The notes below the pieces were generated by a model. The model saw only the letters and a program-made list of their open reading frames with translations. It was not told the DNA's origin and did no database searches. Source: JANWXR01 sp964608265 (lineage in GTDB: Bacteria > Chloroflexota > Anaerolineae > Anaerolineales > UBA6663). From it: 64,000 bases of DNA. The position numbers were made by a program, and so were the translations under genes. This document shows positions 19,109-27,418 of this stretch, piece after piece; position 1 is the stretch's first letter, and each line of letters opens with the position of its first letter. The DNA is taken from the NCBI GenBank assembly GCA_964608265.1, contig CAZSNP010000007.1:38828-102827 (forward strand). Direction: 5' to 3'.

Positions 19109-19561
19109 TCATGCCTGCCTCTTCAAAAACATCACCGTCCGCTCCAACTCCACCACCACGGTGCCATCGGGCTTGCGGCCCACGTGTTTCAGCCGCACCA
19201 GCCCGGCCTCGGGCCGCGATTGCGACTCGCGCTTCTCCAGCACCTCGGTCTCGGCGTAAATCGTATCGCCGTGAAACACCGGGTTGGGATGTCGCATAGT
19301 CTCATAACCCAGGTTCGCGACGATGGTGCCCTCGGTCAGTTCGCTCACGCTCAGCCCCACCACCAGCGCCGCCGTGAACAGCCCGTGGACGATGCGCTGG
19401 CCAAACTGCGTCTTCGAGGCGAAGTCCTCGTTGATGTGCAGCGGCTGCGAGTTGAGGGTGAGCGCGCTGAATAGCACGTTGTCCATCTCGGTCACCGTGC
19501 GGCCAGTGGAATGTTTGAATTTGTCGCCGACGTTCAGGTCTTCGAAGTATTTGCCGGGCAT
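19109..19561 (-). CDS. MaoC-family (R)-specific enoyl-CoA hydratase
   Basis: The 150-residue hot-dog protein shows the hydratase motif NSQPLHINEDFASKTQFG (catalytic Asp position occupied by Asn/Glu variants around PLH) and GLFTAALVVGLS. GDTIYAETEVLEKRES matches mesaconyl-CoA hydratase-like MaoC proteins. It probably belongs with the CitE-like lyase, from which it is now separated by hepT/mntA and about 180 bp. Confidence 0.85.
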   Translation of the reverse strand: MPGKYFEDLNVGDKFKHSTGRTVTEMDNVLFSALTLNSQPLHINEDFASKTQFGQRIVHGLFTAALVVGLSVSELTEGTIVANLGYETMRHPNPVFHGDTIYAETEVLEKRESQSRPEAGLVRLKHVGRKPDGTVVVELERTVMFLKRQA

Positions 19562-19610
19562 AGGCTCTTTGGGCGTGGATCAATGCGGATGGACACGGAC
19601 AACGCATTGC

Positions 19611-19681
19611 TGCGCGTAGCCAGTAGGGTGTGACAAAGTAATCGGTTGCAATTCTTCGAGTGATGTTGAGGCTATGCGAAT
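19611..19681. repeat. 65-bp dispersed intergenic repeat, copy A
   Basis: It starts TGCGCGTAGCCAGTA and ends TTGAGGCTAT, the same boundary blocks at nearly the same spacing (65 versus 64 bp) as copy B at 63051-63115. The inner part is diverged. It lies upstream of the MaoC gene. Confidence 0.7.
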
Positions 19682-19712
19682 CCTCAATTCTCCGATCTCC
19701 AATTACCTCTCA
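19681..19712 (+). repeat. Heptamer-periodic repeat at the 3' end of the DUF952 gene
   Basis: CAATTCT, CCGATCT, CCAATTA, CCTCTCA runs up to the DUF952 stop codon on the opposite strand. The same CAATTCTCC units occur inside the NRPS genes. Confidence 0.55.
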
Positions 19713-20078
19713 AACCGCGATAAAACTCCCGTCCTCCGAGCGCTGCGCGGTGCGGACGAGGACGATGGCGTCACGATTGAGCGGCCCGTAAATGTGTGGA
19801 AAGAGATGCTGCGCGAGGGGATGTCCGGGTGGGGGAGGGGGGAGGGGCGGCTCGAAGCGCAGCGGCGCGCTCACTTTTTCGGGATCGATCACCAGCGTGA
19901 GGAAGTCGCCGGGAGTTTCGCGATACAAGCCGTTGGCGATATCGAGCAGGATGCTGGCCTCGCGCGTGCAGTGGATGAAGCCCTCCACAGCGAAGCCCGG
20001 CGGGGCGTACGGTGCGTCCTCGGGTTGAGCGCGAAAGTAGGCCGCCGGCATGAGGTGCAGGATATGCTCGGCCATCAT
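19710..20078 (-). CDS. DUF952 family protein
   Basis: The 122-residue protein matches DUF952, with ILHLMPAAYF, EGFIHCTREA and HIYGPLN. The family has no settled function. Its ATG overlaps the tatC stop by 4 bp, so it is the last gene of the fabG-asp23-nusB-tat operon. A run of six prolines sits before the conserved C-terminal segment. Confidence 0.85.
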   Translation of the reverse strand: MMAEHILHLMPAAYFRAQPEDAPYAPPGFAVEGFIHCTREASILLDIANGLYRETPGDFLTLVIDPEKVSAPLRFEPPLPPPPPGHPLAQHLFPHIYGPLNRDAIVLVRTAQRSEDGSFIAV

Positions 20079-21115
20079 GCCTCGGCCGCCCGCCGCCGGA
20101 ATCCGCGCTCGGCGAACCACGCCCCGCCGATGCTGATGAAGTAGAGCAGACTCATCGGCAGCATGACGAGGGCCATGTTGAGCGGGTCGGTGGTGGGTGT
20201 GATGGCGGCGGCGATGACGGCGATGATGAGCACCGCGAACCGCCATTGAGTGAGCAGTTGCCGCGAGCGCACCAACCCGACCGAGGCCAGCGCTGTGATG
20301 ATGAGGGGCAACTGAAACGCCACGCCGACCCAGAACATCAGCGAGGTGATGAGGGTGAAGTACGACGACGGAGTCCACGCAGTGGCAAAACCGCCGAACT
20401 CTTGCAAGAACGGGATCGCCGTCGGCAACATCACAAAATAGGTGAAGGCCACGCCGAGGCCAAACAATACGCTGGCCAGCGGGATGGCCCACGCCAACCG
20501 GATGCGGCTGACGGGCATCAGCCCCGGCGCGATAAAGAGGAACAGCTCGGTGATGATCCACGGCATGGCCAGCACCGTGCCGCCCAGCAGCGACACCCGC
20601 ATCACCGTGCCGAGGCCCTCGGCCGGCTCGCGTGTCGTCAGCTCTTTGATGCTCTGCTGGCCGAGCGTGTACAGTCGGGTGGCATTGTCGAGCGTGGGCT
20701 GTTGCGCCAACGCGGTGAATAGTTCGTAGGCCTGGCCGGTCAGCGGCACCGTGAGCACCGACATGATGCGCTCGGCCTGCCAGAACGCCAGCGCCGAGAA
20801 CAACACCAGCACGATGGTCGAGCGCAGCAGGTGACCGCGCAGCGCCTCGATGTGCTCGCCGAACGCGCCGATCAAATCGAAGAACGCGTCGCGACTCTCG
20901 AACGACTCGGCGATGGTCTCGGTCAGCTCCGCGTCTTCGGGCGCTTCGGTGAAGAAGCCGACGACGCGCAGCCGCAGGCCGTTGAGCCAGCGCACCGGCG
21001 CGCTCGCCAGCCACCACAGCGCCTTGAGCAGCCGCCACGGCAGGCTCACCATCCGGCCGAGCGCCGCGCGCACGCGCTGCCCGGGCGAGAGGCTGACATT
21101 CGCCCGGCGGCTCAT
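20075..21115 (-). CDS. tatC: Sec-independent translocase TatC with long N-terminal extension
   Basis: The 346-residue protein has six membrane helices beginning after HIEALRGHLLRS, the TatC start motif. FTYFVMLPTAIPFLQEF and the final helices are typical. TatC is normally about 250 residues; here about 90 residues of amphipathic and charged sequence precede helix 1. It exports folded proteins with Tat signal peptides. ATG 21115 overlaps the TatA/B stop by 4 bp. Confidence 0.93.
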   Translation of the reverse strand: MSRRANVSLSPGQRVRAALGRMVSLPWRLLKALWWLASAPVRWLNGLRLRVVGFFTEAPEDAELTETIAESFESRDAFFDLIGAFGEHIEALRGHLLRSTIVLVLFSALAFWQAERIMSVLTVPLTGQAYELFTALAQQPTLDNATRLYTLGQQSIKELTTREPAEGLGTVMRVSLLGGTVLAMPWIITELFLFIAPGLMPVSRIRLAWAIPLASVLFGLGVAFTYFVMLPTAIPFLQEFGGFATAWTPSSYFTLITSLMFWVGVAFQLPLIITALASVGLVRSRQLLTQWRFAVLIIAVIAAAITPTTDPLNMALVMLPMSLLYFISIGGAWFAERGFRRRAAEA

Positions 21116-21594
21116 TCCGTCTTGGGCTGCGTCTCGCGCGTCCATGCGGCAAAGCTCTCGGGATCAGGCGGCGGGCCGCTGTCCAACTCCTGCGTCCACG
21201 CGCTGAAGTTGGGGGTCGCGGGCTGGGGCGGCGGCGCAGGGGCAGACGGTGGCGCGGAGGTGAGGCGCGGCGAGGGCGCGGGGTTGGCGTTCAGGCTTTT
21301 CGCCGCCGCTTTCAGATCATCGGCGGCGGATTTGAGTTGCTCGCCGGTTTGCTGCCCGATCTGTTGCAGGTCTTCGATTTGCGCCTCCTCGACGATGCGG
21401 CGCGGCAGGTTTTGCATCTCGGCCGAGACGCGCTGAATCACCTGATAGTTTTCAGAGCGCACGAGGCGGTTGATGAAGCGCCCGGCCGATTTGGCCATGC
21501 GGGTGAGGTCGTTGGGGCCGAAGAGTAGCAGGAGGATGACGACGAAGACCGCCAACTCCTGCAATCCGATACCGAAGATGTTGAGGTCGGGCAT
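21112..21594 (-). CDS. TatA/TatB-family translocase subunit
   Basis: The 160-residue protein has one N-terminal membrane helix (IGLQELAVFVVILLLLFGPNDL) with the FGP hinge, an amphipathic helix, a Gln/Ala-rich coiled segment and a Pro-rich tail. The length is closer to TatB than to TatA. It pairs with tatC downstream. The start lies 11 bp after nusB. Confidence 0.9.
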   Translation of the reverse strand: MPDLNIFGIGLQELAVFVVILLLLFGPNDLTRMAKSAGRFINRLVRSENYQVIQRVSAEMQNLPRRIVEEAQIEDLQQIGQQTGEQLKSAADDLKAAAKSLNANPAPSPRLTSAPPSAPAPPPQPATPNFSAWTQELDSGPPPDPESFAAWTRETQPKTE

Positions 21595-21605
21595 ACCGGC
21601 GTAAC

Positions 21606-22025
21606 TCAGCGATCCGCGTCGTGCTCAAGCTCGGCGGCCACGGCGCCCAGCACACCGTTGACGAAGCGCGGCGCGCTGTCCGAGCCAAATTCCCTGGCCA
21701 ACTCCACCGCTTCGTTGATGGCCACCCGCACCGGGGTCTGGTGGCCGACGGCAAACTCCCACAAGGCCAGGCGCAGGATGCTGCGGTCCACCAGCGCCAT
21801 CTGATCGAGCGGCCACTCGGGGGCATGTTGCTCGATGCGGGCGTCGAGCACGCGGGTGTTGGCCAGCACGCCGCTCACCAGCGTGCGCAGAAACTTCTCG
21901 GCTTCCGCGCTGAGGGGTTTTTCGGCCAGCCGCTGGGTGAGCACGTCCTCCAACGGATGCTGCGTGCATTCGACCTCGTACAGGGCCTGCAACGCCATCT
22001 CGCGGGCCTTGCGTCGCGCCTTCAT
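21606..22025 (-). CDS. nusB: Transcription antitermination factor NusB
   Basis: The 139-residue all-helical protein has ARRKAREMALQALYEVE at the start, VDRSILRLALWE in the middle and VAINEAVELAREFGSDSAPRFVNGVLG near the end, all NusB signatures. It joins NusE in rRNA antitermination. Its ATG overlaps the Asp23 stop by 4 bp. Confidence 0.96.
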   Translation of the reverse strand: MKARRKAREMALQALYEVECTQHPLEDVLTQRLAEKPLSAEAEKFLRTLVSGVLANTRVLDARIEQHAPEWPLDQMALVDRSILRLALWEFAVGHQTPVRVAINEAVELAREFGSDSAPRFVNGVLGAVAAELEHDADR

Positions 22026-22384
22026 CCCGTCGCCGGTGACGCCTCGCCAAACGCCACGTCCTCGACGTGCACGTTCACGGCCCGGACGTTCATGCCGACC
22101 ATATCTTTGATGGCGCGCGCCACCGCCGCCTGCACGTTGCGGCTCACGTCGCGCACCGTGGCGTCCTGCGCGACGACGACGTACAGATCCACCAGCACCG
22201 ATTGCTGTTTGATCTCGATGCGCACGCCGTCGGCTGGGTGGCGCTGAAAGAGGCGATCCACGGCGACGGGAACCGGGGCCATGCGGGCCACACCGCTCAC
22301 GCCAAGCGTGGAGAGGCGCGCGATGGTGACAAGCACATCGGGCGCGATGGTGACTTTGCCGGTGCGAGGTCGTTCGTTGCTCAT
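22022..22384 (-). CDS. Asp23/Gls24 family protein
   Basis: The 120-residue protein has VTIAPDVLVTIARLSTLGVSGVARM and VDLYVVVAQDATVRDVSRNVQAAV, typical of Asp23. These proteins associate with the cell envelope and often precede nusB, as here. ATG 22384 was chosen as the start of the conserved part. Confidence 0.92.
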   Translation of the reverse strand: MSNERPRTGKVTIAPDVLVTIARLSTLGVSGVARMAPVPVAVDRLFQRHPADGVRIEIKQQSVLVDLYVVVAQDATVRDVSRNVQAAVARAIKDMVGMNVRAVNVHVEDVAFGEASPATG

Positions 22385-22416
22385 GGGTTGCTTCGCGTCG
22401 CGGATGTCATCCACAC

Positions 22417-23163
22417 CTACGCCATGGCCAGGCCGCCGTCAATGCTCAGGACCTGCCCGGTGATATACGCGGCCTCGTCCGAAGCGAAAAAGGCCACCGC
22501 GTAAGCGATCTCCTCGGGCGTGCCCCACCGGTTGAGGGGGATGGTCTTGAGGGTCGCGTCTTTGATTTCGGCGGGCAGGTCGTTGGTGAGCGCCGTCGGC
22601 ACAAAGCCGGGCGCGATGGCGTTGACGGTGATGTTGCGGGCCGCCACCTCGCGCGCCAGCGCCTTGGTGAAGCCGATCATGCCGGCCTTGCTGGCCGAAT
22701 AGTTCGTCTGTCCGGCGTTGCCCATGAGGCCGCTGACCGAACTGATGTTGATGATGCGGCCCGCGCGTTTCTTCATCATCACCCGCACGGCGGCCTTCGA
22801 GCAATTGAACGTGCTCTTGAGGTTGGTCTGAATCACCGCGTCCCAGTCCGCCTCGGGCATCATCATGATCAGCCCGTCGCGGGTGGTGCCGGCGTTGTTG
22901 ACGAGGATATCGATTGCGCCGAAGGCCTCGACCGTGGCCTTCACCAAACCGTCGGCGGCTTTCGTGTCGGCGACGTCGGCCTGCAGGGCGCGCGCCTCGC
23001 CGCCGGCCGCCTGCACCGCGTCCACGGTGGCCCGCGCGCCGTCGGCGTCTTTGGCGTAATTGACCACGACCTTCGCGCCGCGTTTGGCCAATTCCACCGC
23101 GATGGCCCGCCCGATGCCGCGCGAAGCGCCGGTGACCAGCGCCACTCTGTCCGATAGCGTCAT
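22417..23163 (-). CDS. fabG: 3-oxoacyl-ACP reductase FabG
   Basis: The 248-residue short-chain dehydrogenase shows TGASRGIGRAIA, NNAGTTRDGLI, the catalytic Ser in ISSVSG, YSASKAG and PGFVPTALT. It reduces 3-oxoacyl-ACP in fatty acid synthesis. It heads an operon with asp23, nusB, tat genes and the DUF952 gene. A GGAGAG ribosome site precedes ATG 23163. Confidence 0.95.
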   Translation of the reverse strand: MTLSDRVALVTGASRGIGRAIAVELAKRGAKVVVNYAKDADGARATVDAVQAAGGEARALQADVADTKAADGLVKATVEAFGAIDILVNNAGTTRDGLIMMMPEADWDAVIQTNLKSTFNCSKAAVRVMMKKRAGRIINISSVSGLMGNAGQTNYSASKAGMIGFTKALAREVAARNITVNAIAPGFVPTALTNDLPAEIKDATLKTIPLNRWGTPEEIAYAVAFFASDEAAYITGQVLSIDGGLAMA

Positions 23164-23193
23164 TCACTCTCTCCGAATACAACTTGCGCGTGG

Positions 23194-23199
23194 ATTATA
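23194..23199 (-). promoter_or_regulatory. Candidate -10 box for the fabG operon
   Basis: TATAAT on the minus strand lies 31 bp upstream of the fabG start. No convincing -35 box is seen at 16-18 bp. Confidence 0.4.
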
Positions 23200-23259
23200 C
23201 CGCGACCCCCTCTGGCCTCTCCCGACCGCTGCCGGTGCACACGCGCTGAGCAGGCGGCG

Positions 23260-24234
23260 CTACCACCAGCCGCGGCGCTTGAACCAGGCCAGCATCGCCG
23301 CCGGGACGAGGATCATGCTGACCACGGCGAGCCACAGCAGCGTGTTGTCGCCAAAGGGGATGCCGGTGAAGTTCATGCCGAAGAAGCCGGCCAGAAACGA
23401 GATCGGCAGCATGAGGACGCTGACCACCGTCAGCGCCTTCATGATGTCGTTGGTACGGTTGGAGACCACGCTGAGGTAGGTGTCCATCGCGCCGCTGACG
23501 AGATCGCGCAGGCTCTCGACCAGGTCGGCCAGCCGCACCAGATGATCGTACACGTCGCGGAAATACACGCGGTCCCCGGGGTCGATGAATGGGTAGTCAT
23601 CGCGCGCCAGGCGATTCAACACCTCGCGCTGCGGCGTGACGATGCGGCGCAGCCGGAGCAGCGCGCGTTTGGCCGAGAAGATTTGGTTGAGGGTCAGCGG
23701 GGTCGGGCGATCGAACACATCGTCTTCGAGACGGTCGAGCGCGTCATCGAGTTTGTCAATCACCGGCATGTAATCGGCCACGATCAGGTCGAGCAGGTCG
23801 TACAGCAAATGATCGGAGCCATGGCCGAGCCGCTGGCCGCCGTGGTCGTCGCCGACGTGCCGCCACATCCGGTCAATCGCCGGCACCGGTTCCCAGTGCA
23901 ACGTCACCAGGAAATTGCGCCCGAGGAAGATGTCCACTTCGTTCGTCGTCAGCGCCAGCGTCTTCTCGTCGAACACGACCGCATGCACACAGACGTACAC
24001 CGAGTTCTGCCAGTTGTCGATCTTCGGGACGTGTGTTTCGCGCAGCGCGTCGTCAATGGCAAGTGAATGCAGCCCGAAGGTCTCGCGCAGGACCGGCTCC
24101 ACCTTCTCGGCGTTCTCCGCGCCGAAATCCACCCACAGCACACCGCCTTCGTCTCTGAGCACGGTGCGCCAGTGCGCTTGCGGCACATCGGTGGTGAGCG
24201 AGCCTTTGGCGTTGTGGTACAGGGTGCGGATCAT
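23260..24234 (-). CDS. corA: CorA-family magnesium/cobalt channel
   Basis: The 324-residue protein has a large acidic N-terminal domain, a long helix and two C-terminal membrane helices. The first helix ends in FFGMNFTG, the GMN selectivity motif of CorA. The C-terminal tail is basic (FKRRGWW). It forms pentameric Mg2+ channels. The start overlaps the upstream small membrane protein stop by 4 bp. Confidence 0.95.
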   Translation of the reverse strand: MIRTLYHNAKGSLTTDVPQAHWRTVLRDEGGVLWVDFGAENAEKVEPVLRETFGLHSLAIDDALRETHVPKIDNWQNSVYVCVHAVVFDEKTLALTTNEVDIFLGRNFLVTLHWEPVPAIDRMWRHVGDDHGGQRLGHGSDHLLYDLLDLIVADYMPVIDKLDDALDRLEDDVFDRPTPLTLNQIFSAKRALLRLRRIVTPQREVLNRLARDDYPFIDPGDRVYFRDVYDHLVRLADLVESLRDLVSGAMDTYLSVVSNRTNDIMKALTVVSVLMLPISFLAGFFGMNFTGIPFGDNTLLWLAVVSMILVPAAMLAWFKRRGWW

Positions 24235-24527
24235 TTTTGAGTCCGGGTTTCAGATTCGGGTTTCGATTCAGCGCCGGACTTGAGATCGCTCACGCGGCGA
24301 CGCAGTTCGGCGAGCTGATCGGCCTGATGTTGTTGAGCAGCGGCATGCCCGGTGGCAGCCCTGCGCCAGGCCTCGGCCTCGCCGGTGAACAGCCGGCGCA
24401 GCCGCCCGAGTTCGACCTGGCCGCCGCGCAGCAGGAAGATGATGGCCAGCATCGGGCCGAAGACCGTGCCGAGCAGGCACAGCGCCAGCACGACGCCGGC
24501 GGGGTTGCCGAACAGCGCCTCCATCAC
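24231..24527 (-). CDS. Small membrane protein of unknown function
   Basis: The 98-residue protein has one or two N-terminal hydrophobic segments (about residues 8-33), then a charged region with a predicted coiled coil (HQADQLAELRRRVSDL). I do not recognise the family. It overlaps both its neighbours by 4 bp in the order HAD phosphatase, this gene, corA, so the three are translationally coupled. Confidence 0.65.
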   Translation of the reverse strand: MMEALFGNPAGVVLALCLLGTVFGPMLAIIFLLRGGQVELGRLRRLFTGEAEAWRRAATGHAAAQQHQADQLAELRRRVSDLKSGAESKPESETRTQK

Positions 24528-25177
24528 GCTTGCCCGACCAGCCCGGCCACGATGCGCTCGACGGCCAATACACTCTCGACGCCGTAATCCGCGCCGGGCG
24601 GGGGCGCGCCGTTGCTGCGCCCATGCCCGACATGAATCGTCATCATCCCCAACTGCCTGGCCGGGGCCAGGTTTTGCGGCAGGTCATCAATGAACAGACA
24701 TTCACTCGCCTGAGCTTTCAACAATCGAAGCGCCCGCTCGTAAGCCTCCGGCCTGGGTTTGTTTACCAGCTCGAGCGCGCGGATGTCGATGATGGTCGGG
24801 AAGTGCCGGGCGATGCCGAGGCGGGTGAGGACGCGCGTTGCGTGGGCGCGGTCGGAATTAGTGAGGATCGCTTTGGGCAGCGGCAGCCGGGCCAACATGC
24901 CGTTGAGCGCGGCGTCGGGTTGCAGATACTCGTCGAGCGGCAGGTCGTGAACGTAGTGCAGGTAGTCGTCGGGGTTGATGGCGTGCTCGGCCATCAGCCC
25001 GTTGAGCGCCACGCCATACTCCCGGCGGTAGCGCGCTCGCCGCGCTTCGGCCTCGGCGCGCGACAGCCCGAGCCGCACCATCATGTAGCTCAGGATGCGC
25101 TCACCGATCGCCTCCCACAAACCAGTTTGCGGGCCGTACAGGGTTTCGTCCAGGTCGAAGAGGAGATGGCGCAGCAT
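24524..25177 (-). CDS. HAD-superfamily hydrolase (pyrimidine 5'-nucleotidase-like)
   Basis: The 217-residue protein shows HAD motif I DLDETLY, motif II Ser/Thr in AILTNSDRAH, motif III Lys in NKPRPEAYERAL and motif IV FIDDLPQNL. The insertion pattern resembles SDT1/PHM8-type nucleotidases. Substrate is inferred only from this resemblance. ATG 25177 starts the core. Confidence 0.87.
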   Translation of the reverse strand: MLRHLLFDLDETLYGPQTGLWEAIGERILSYMMVRLGLSRAEAEARRARYRREYGVALNGLMAEHAINPDDYLHYVHDLPLDEYLQPDAALNGMLARLPLPKAILTNSDRAHATRVLTRLGIARHFPTIIDIRALELVNKPRPEAYERALRLLKAQASECLFIDDLPQNLAPARQLGMMTIHVGHGRSNGAPPPGADYGVESVLAVERIVAGLVGQA

Positions 25178-25248
25178 GAAAGAAAGCCAACCGTGATTGG
25201 AACGGTGGCAATTGTAGCCGGAAGACAAATTCGCGATAGCGATGCGGA

Positions 25249-25274
25249 GGCCGGGCCCTTTTCGCAGCCCGGCC
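25249..25274. other. GC-rich hairpin next to the island boundary
   Basis: GGCCGGGC/GCCCGGCC can form an 8-bp stem around a 10-base loop. It has no T-tract. It lies 14 bp from the beginning of the transporter remnant. Confidence 0.4.
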
Positions 25275-25287
25275 ACCCCGGAGGGGG

Positions 25288-25612
25288 GTTGAGATCTCGG
25301 CCATTCAGGAGATCGCCACGTTCGATGCGGACGGCGAGGGCCAACCCGACCGGGCGGAGGCCACCCCCTACCGCGAGGCGCAGTGCCAGAAGTTGAGCGA
25401 GCAGACCGCGCACACCGCCAACGGGCCGCCGCTGGCGCGGCCGTCAACGCCTCGGCGAGCGTGAGCGACAAGCTCCGCACCTGGCCCCAGTAGTTGTTGA
25501 GCGCGTCGCTCGATCAGCGCGCGTTGGCCATCACCCTGCTGCCCGCCGGCGCGTGTGGCACAGACAGGCAGGCCGTGTATCTCGGACTGGCCACCACTCT
25601 CACCTCAGGGAG
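25288..25612 (+). pseudogene. Remnant of a NicO-type transporter gene
   Basis: Three collinear blocks match the intact gene at 48242-49960. The first (from GAGATC at 25291) matches from about 48404, the second (around GCGAGCGTGAGCGACAA, 25454-25553) matches about 48768-48866, and the third (GGCCGTGTATCTCGGACTGG, to 25610) matches about 49095-49130. The segments between are deleted, the 5' and 3' parts are missing, and the second block has TAG where the intact gene has GAG. The 590 bases from 25178 to 25768 hold nothing else I recognise; the last 150 are AT-richer leader for the next gene. Confidence 0.88.
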
Positions 25613-25768
25613 TTAACGGAAGGCTTGTGCCACTTCACGGTCGCTGGGGAGGTCTTGATGCGACTATTCGTAGCAGCGGCCAATCGCGTGCGTTCTCCGA
25701 CCTAGGTAACATTTCAATCTCTATCCAAATTCGAATAATGGTGCTCACAAGCAGTGCCTCACTTGAAT

Positions 25769-27418
25769 ATGAAGATGTTCGTCGAAAATCGCCCAAAGCT
25801 CTTCGTCGTGGAGCAATGGCGCTCGGCTTTCACCCGGGCGCCACTTGTTTTGGGCGTGCGAGTGGCTGCTTTGCTGGCAGTGTATGTCGTTCTACAGAGC
25901 TGGCTGCGGCAGTCGGCACACCTGACGGCCAATGAATACGAACTTCCAATTCTCACGCCCAGCCTGCTAGGTCGGTTGTTTCTTAGTCCGGTGGCCATTC
26001 TGTTGGGGGTGGCGGCCTTACGCTTTCGCTACTTATTCCGGAGCTGGTCTAGCTTGGAATCCGGCCAGGTCATGCGGATGGTGGCGGGCGGCCTTATCGG
26101 TATGAATGTGTGGATGTTCGCTGGCTACGATTTCAACTATTACTATGACCAGGCGCACCTGCTCGACCGGCTACTGCTCGTAATCCTGGGCGTTTCAGCT
26201 CTGTGGCGGCCGGCTTTCATTCTACCCTTCCTATGGTTGACCTTTGCCCTGGCCTGGCAGTTTGACTATCCATTGCAGTGGCAGTTCAGTTGGACGGCGT
26301 TGGATATGCCATTGCGTGAGCTGACCCTGATCGGTGCGGCATTTGTGGTGTACGTGATCACCGCCCACTGGCGAGTCAGCGAGGTAATGTTATTGGGCGT
26401 GAGCTTGTTTGCGTCTTCCTATTTCTGGTCAGGCATTGGAAAGCTTTTATTGGGTTGGTGGGCACACCCCTTCATCCACCTCCTGCTGCCGGCAGGCTAT
26501 GCCCATGGCTGGGTCAGCAGTATCGCTCCAGCGACGGTCGGGGCATTGACAGAATTCCTCGCCCGGTTCTCGCTGCCCAACATGGCTTTCACGCTCATGG
26601 TGGAGCTTGGCGCATTATTCGCCTTGTGGCATCGCCGTCTGACGCTGGCATGGTTGGTTGGATGTATTTGCCTGCACACTGGAATCGTGTTGGTGAGCGG
26701 CATAGCCTTTTGGATGTGGATCACATTAGCGGCGCTCTTTATTCTTGGCGTCCGGCGGATTGGTCAGTTGGGGCCAAACGTCCTCTATTCCCGTGGCAGT
26801 CTGGCGCTATCCATTCTGCTTATTGGCGGCGGCCCGCTCTGGTTCCGGCCGGTCAGCCTGGCATGGTATGACACACCGGTAACCTATACGTATCGTCTGA
26901 TCGGATACGGCGCTAGTGGCTCAGCCTACATTTTGCCCAGCCGAATGTTTTCACTTTACAGTGATATGCTGACCTTTGGAAACTTCGGTTACCTCGACCC
27001 CGAGCCCCGTATCCACAACCTCGTCTGGGGCGTCACACTGGATCGCGCCACCGCCGACGCATTGGTTAGGGTCAATACCCCGGAACAACTGGCCGAAGCG
27101 GAGAGGCGCTTTGGGCAGATCGAGTTTCAACCAGAGCGAGCACAGTTGTTTGATGTATTTGTGAGCCGTTTCATCGGCAACTACAATCGCCGCTTCCATG
27201 ACACAACCGCCTGGCCGTCCTTGCAGGCCCCTGGCCATCTCTTATCTGTGAAGCGACCTCCTGTTTACGAAGGCCAAGAACCAATCGCATCGGTCGCTGT
27301 GATTCGAATTACCTGGTTGTTTGCCGACCGGCAGGTGCAGACAGTGCGGGAGCTTGTTGTTCGCCACATCAGCCTTCCCGATACTCAGCAGTCCGCCGGC
27401 GAGGAGACTCAGCGTTGA
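25769..27418 (+). CDS. Multi-pass membrane protein, possibly HTTM/gamma-carboxylase-like
   Basis: The 549-residue protein has about ten hydrophobic segments (residues 30-370) and a soluble C-terminal domain. SSYFWSGIGKLLLGWWAH and the DQAHLLDRLLLV region recall HTTM-domain (vitamin-K-carboxylase-like) proteins, but I am not sure. Base use is visibly AT-richer than in neighbouring genes. It is the first gene of the peptide operon: its TGA overlaps the TTG start of the next gene. ATG 25769 is used; a GTG at 25754 is in frame. No good ribosome site is visible. Confidence 0.7.
   Translation: MKMFVENRPKLFVVEQWRSAFTRAPLVLGVRVAALLAVYVVLQSWLRQSAHLTANEYELPILTPSLLGRLFLSPVAILLGVAALRFRYLFRSWSSLESGQVMRMVAGGLIGMNVWMFAGYDFNYYYDQAHLLDRLLLVILGVSALWRPAFILPFLWLTFALAWQFDYPLQWQFSWTALDMPLRELTLIGAAFVVYVITAHWRVSEVMLLGVSLFASSYFWSGIGKLLLGWWAHPFIHLLLPAGYAHGWVSSIAPATVGALTEFLARFSLPNMAFTLMVELGALFALWHRRLTLAWLVGCICLHTGIVLVSGIAFWMWITLAALFILGVRRIGQLGPNVLYSRGSLALSILLIGGGPLWFRPVSLAWYDTPVTYTYRLIGYGASGSAYILPSRMFSLYSDMLTFGNFGYLDPEPRIHNLVWGVTLDRATADALVRVNTPEQLAEAERRFGQIEFQPERAQLFDVFVSRFIGNYNRRFHDTTAWPSLQAPGHLLSVKRPPVYEGQEPIASVAVIRITWLFADRQVQTVRELVVRHISLPDTQQSAGEETQR

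Noticed and set aside
25178..25768. Insertion sequence or integrase at the left edge of the island
   Set aside because: No transposase or integrase motif and no terminal inverted repeats were seen; only the NicO remnant and a hairpin are present.
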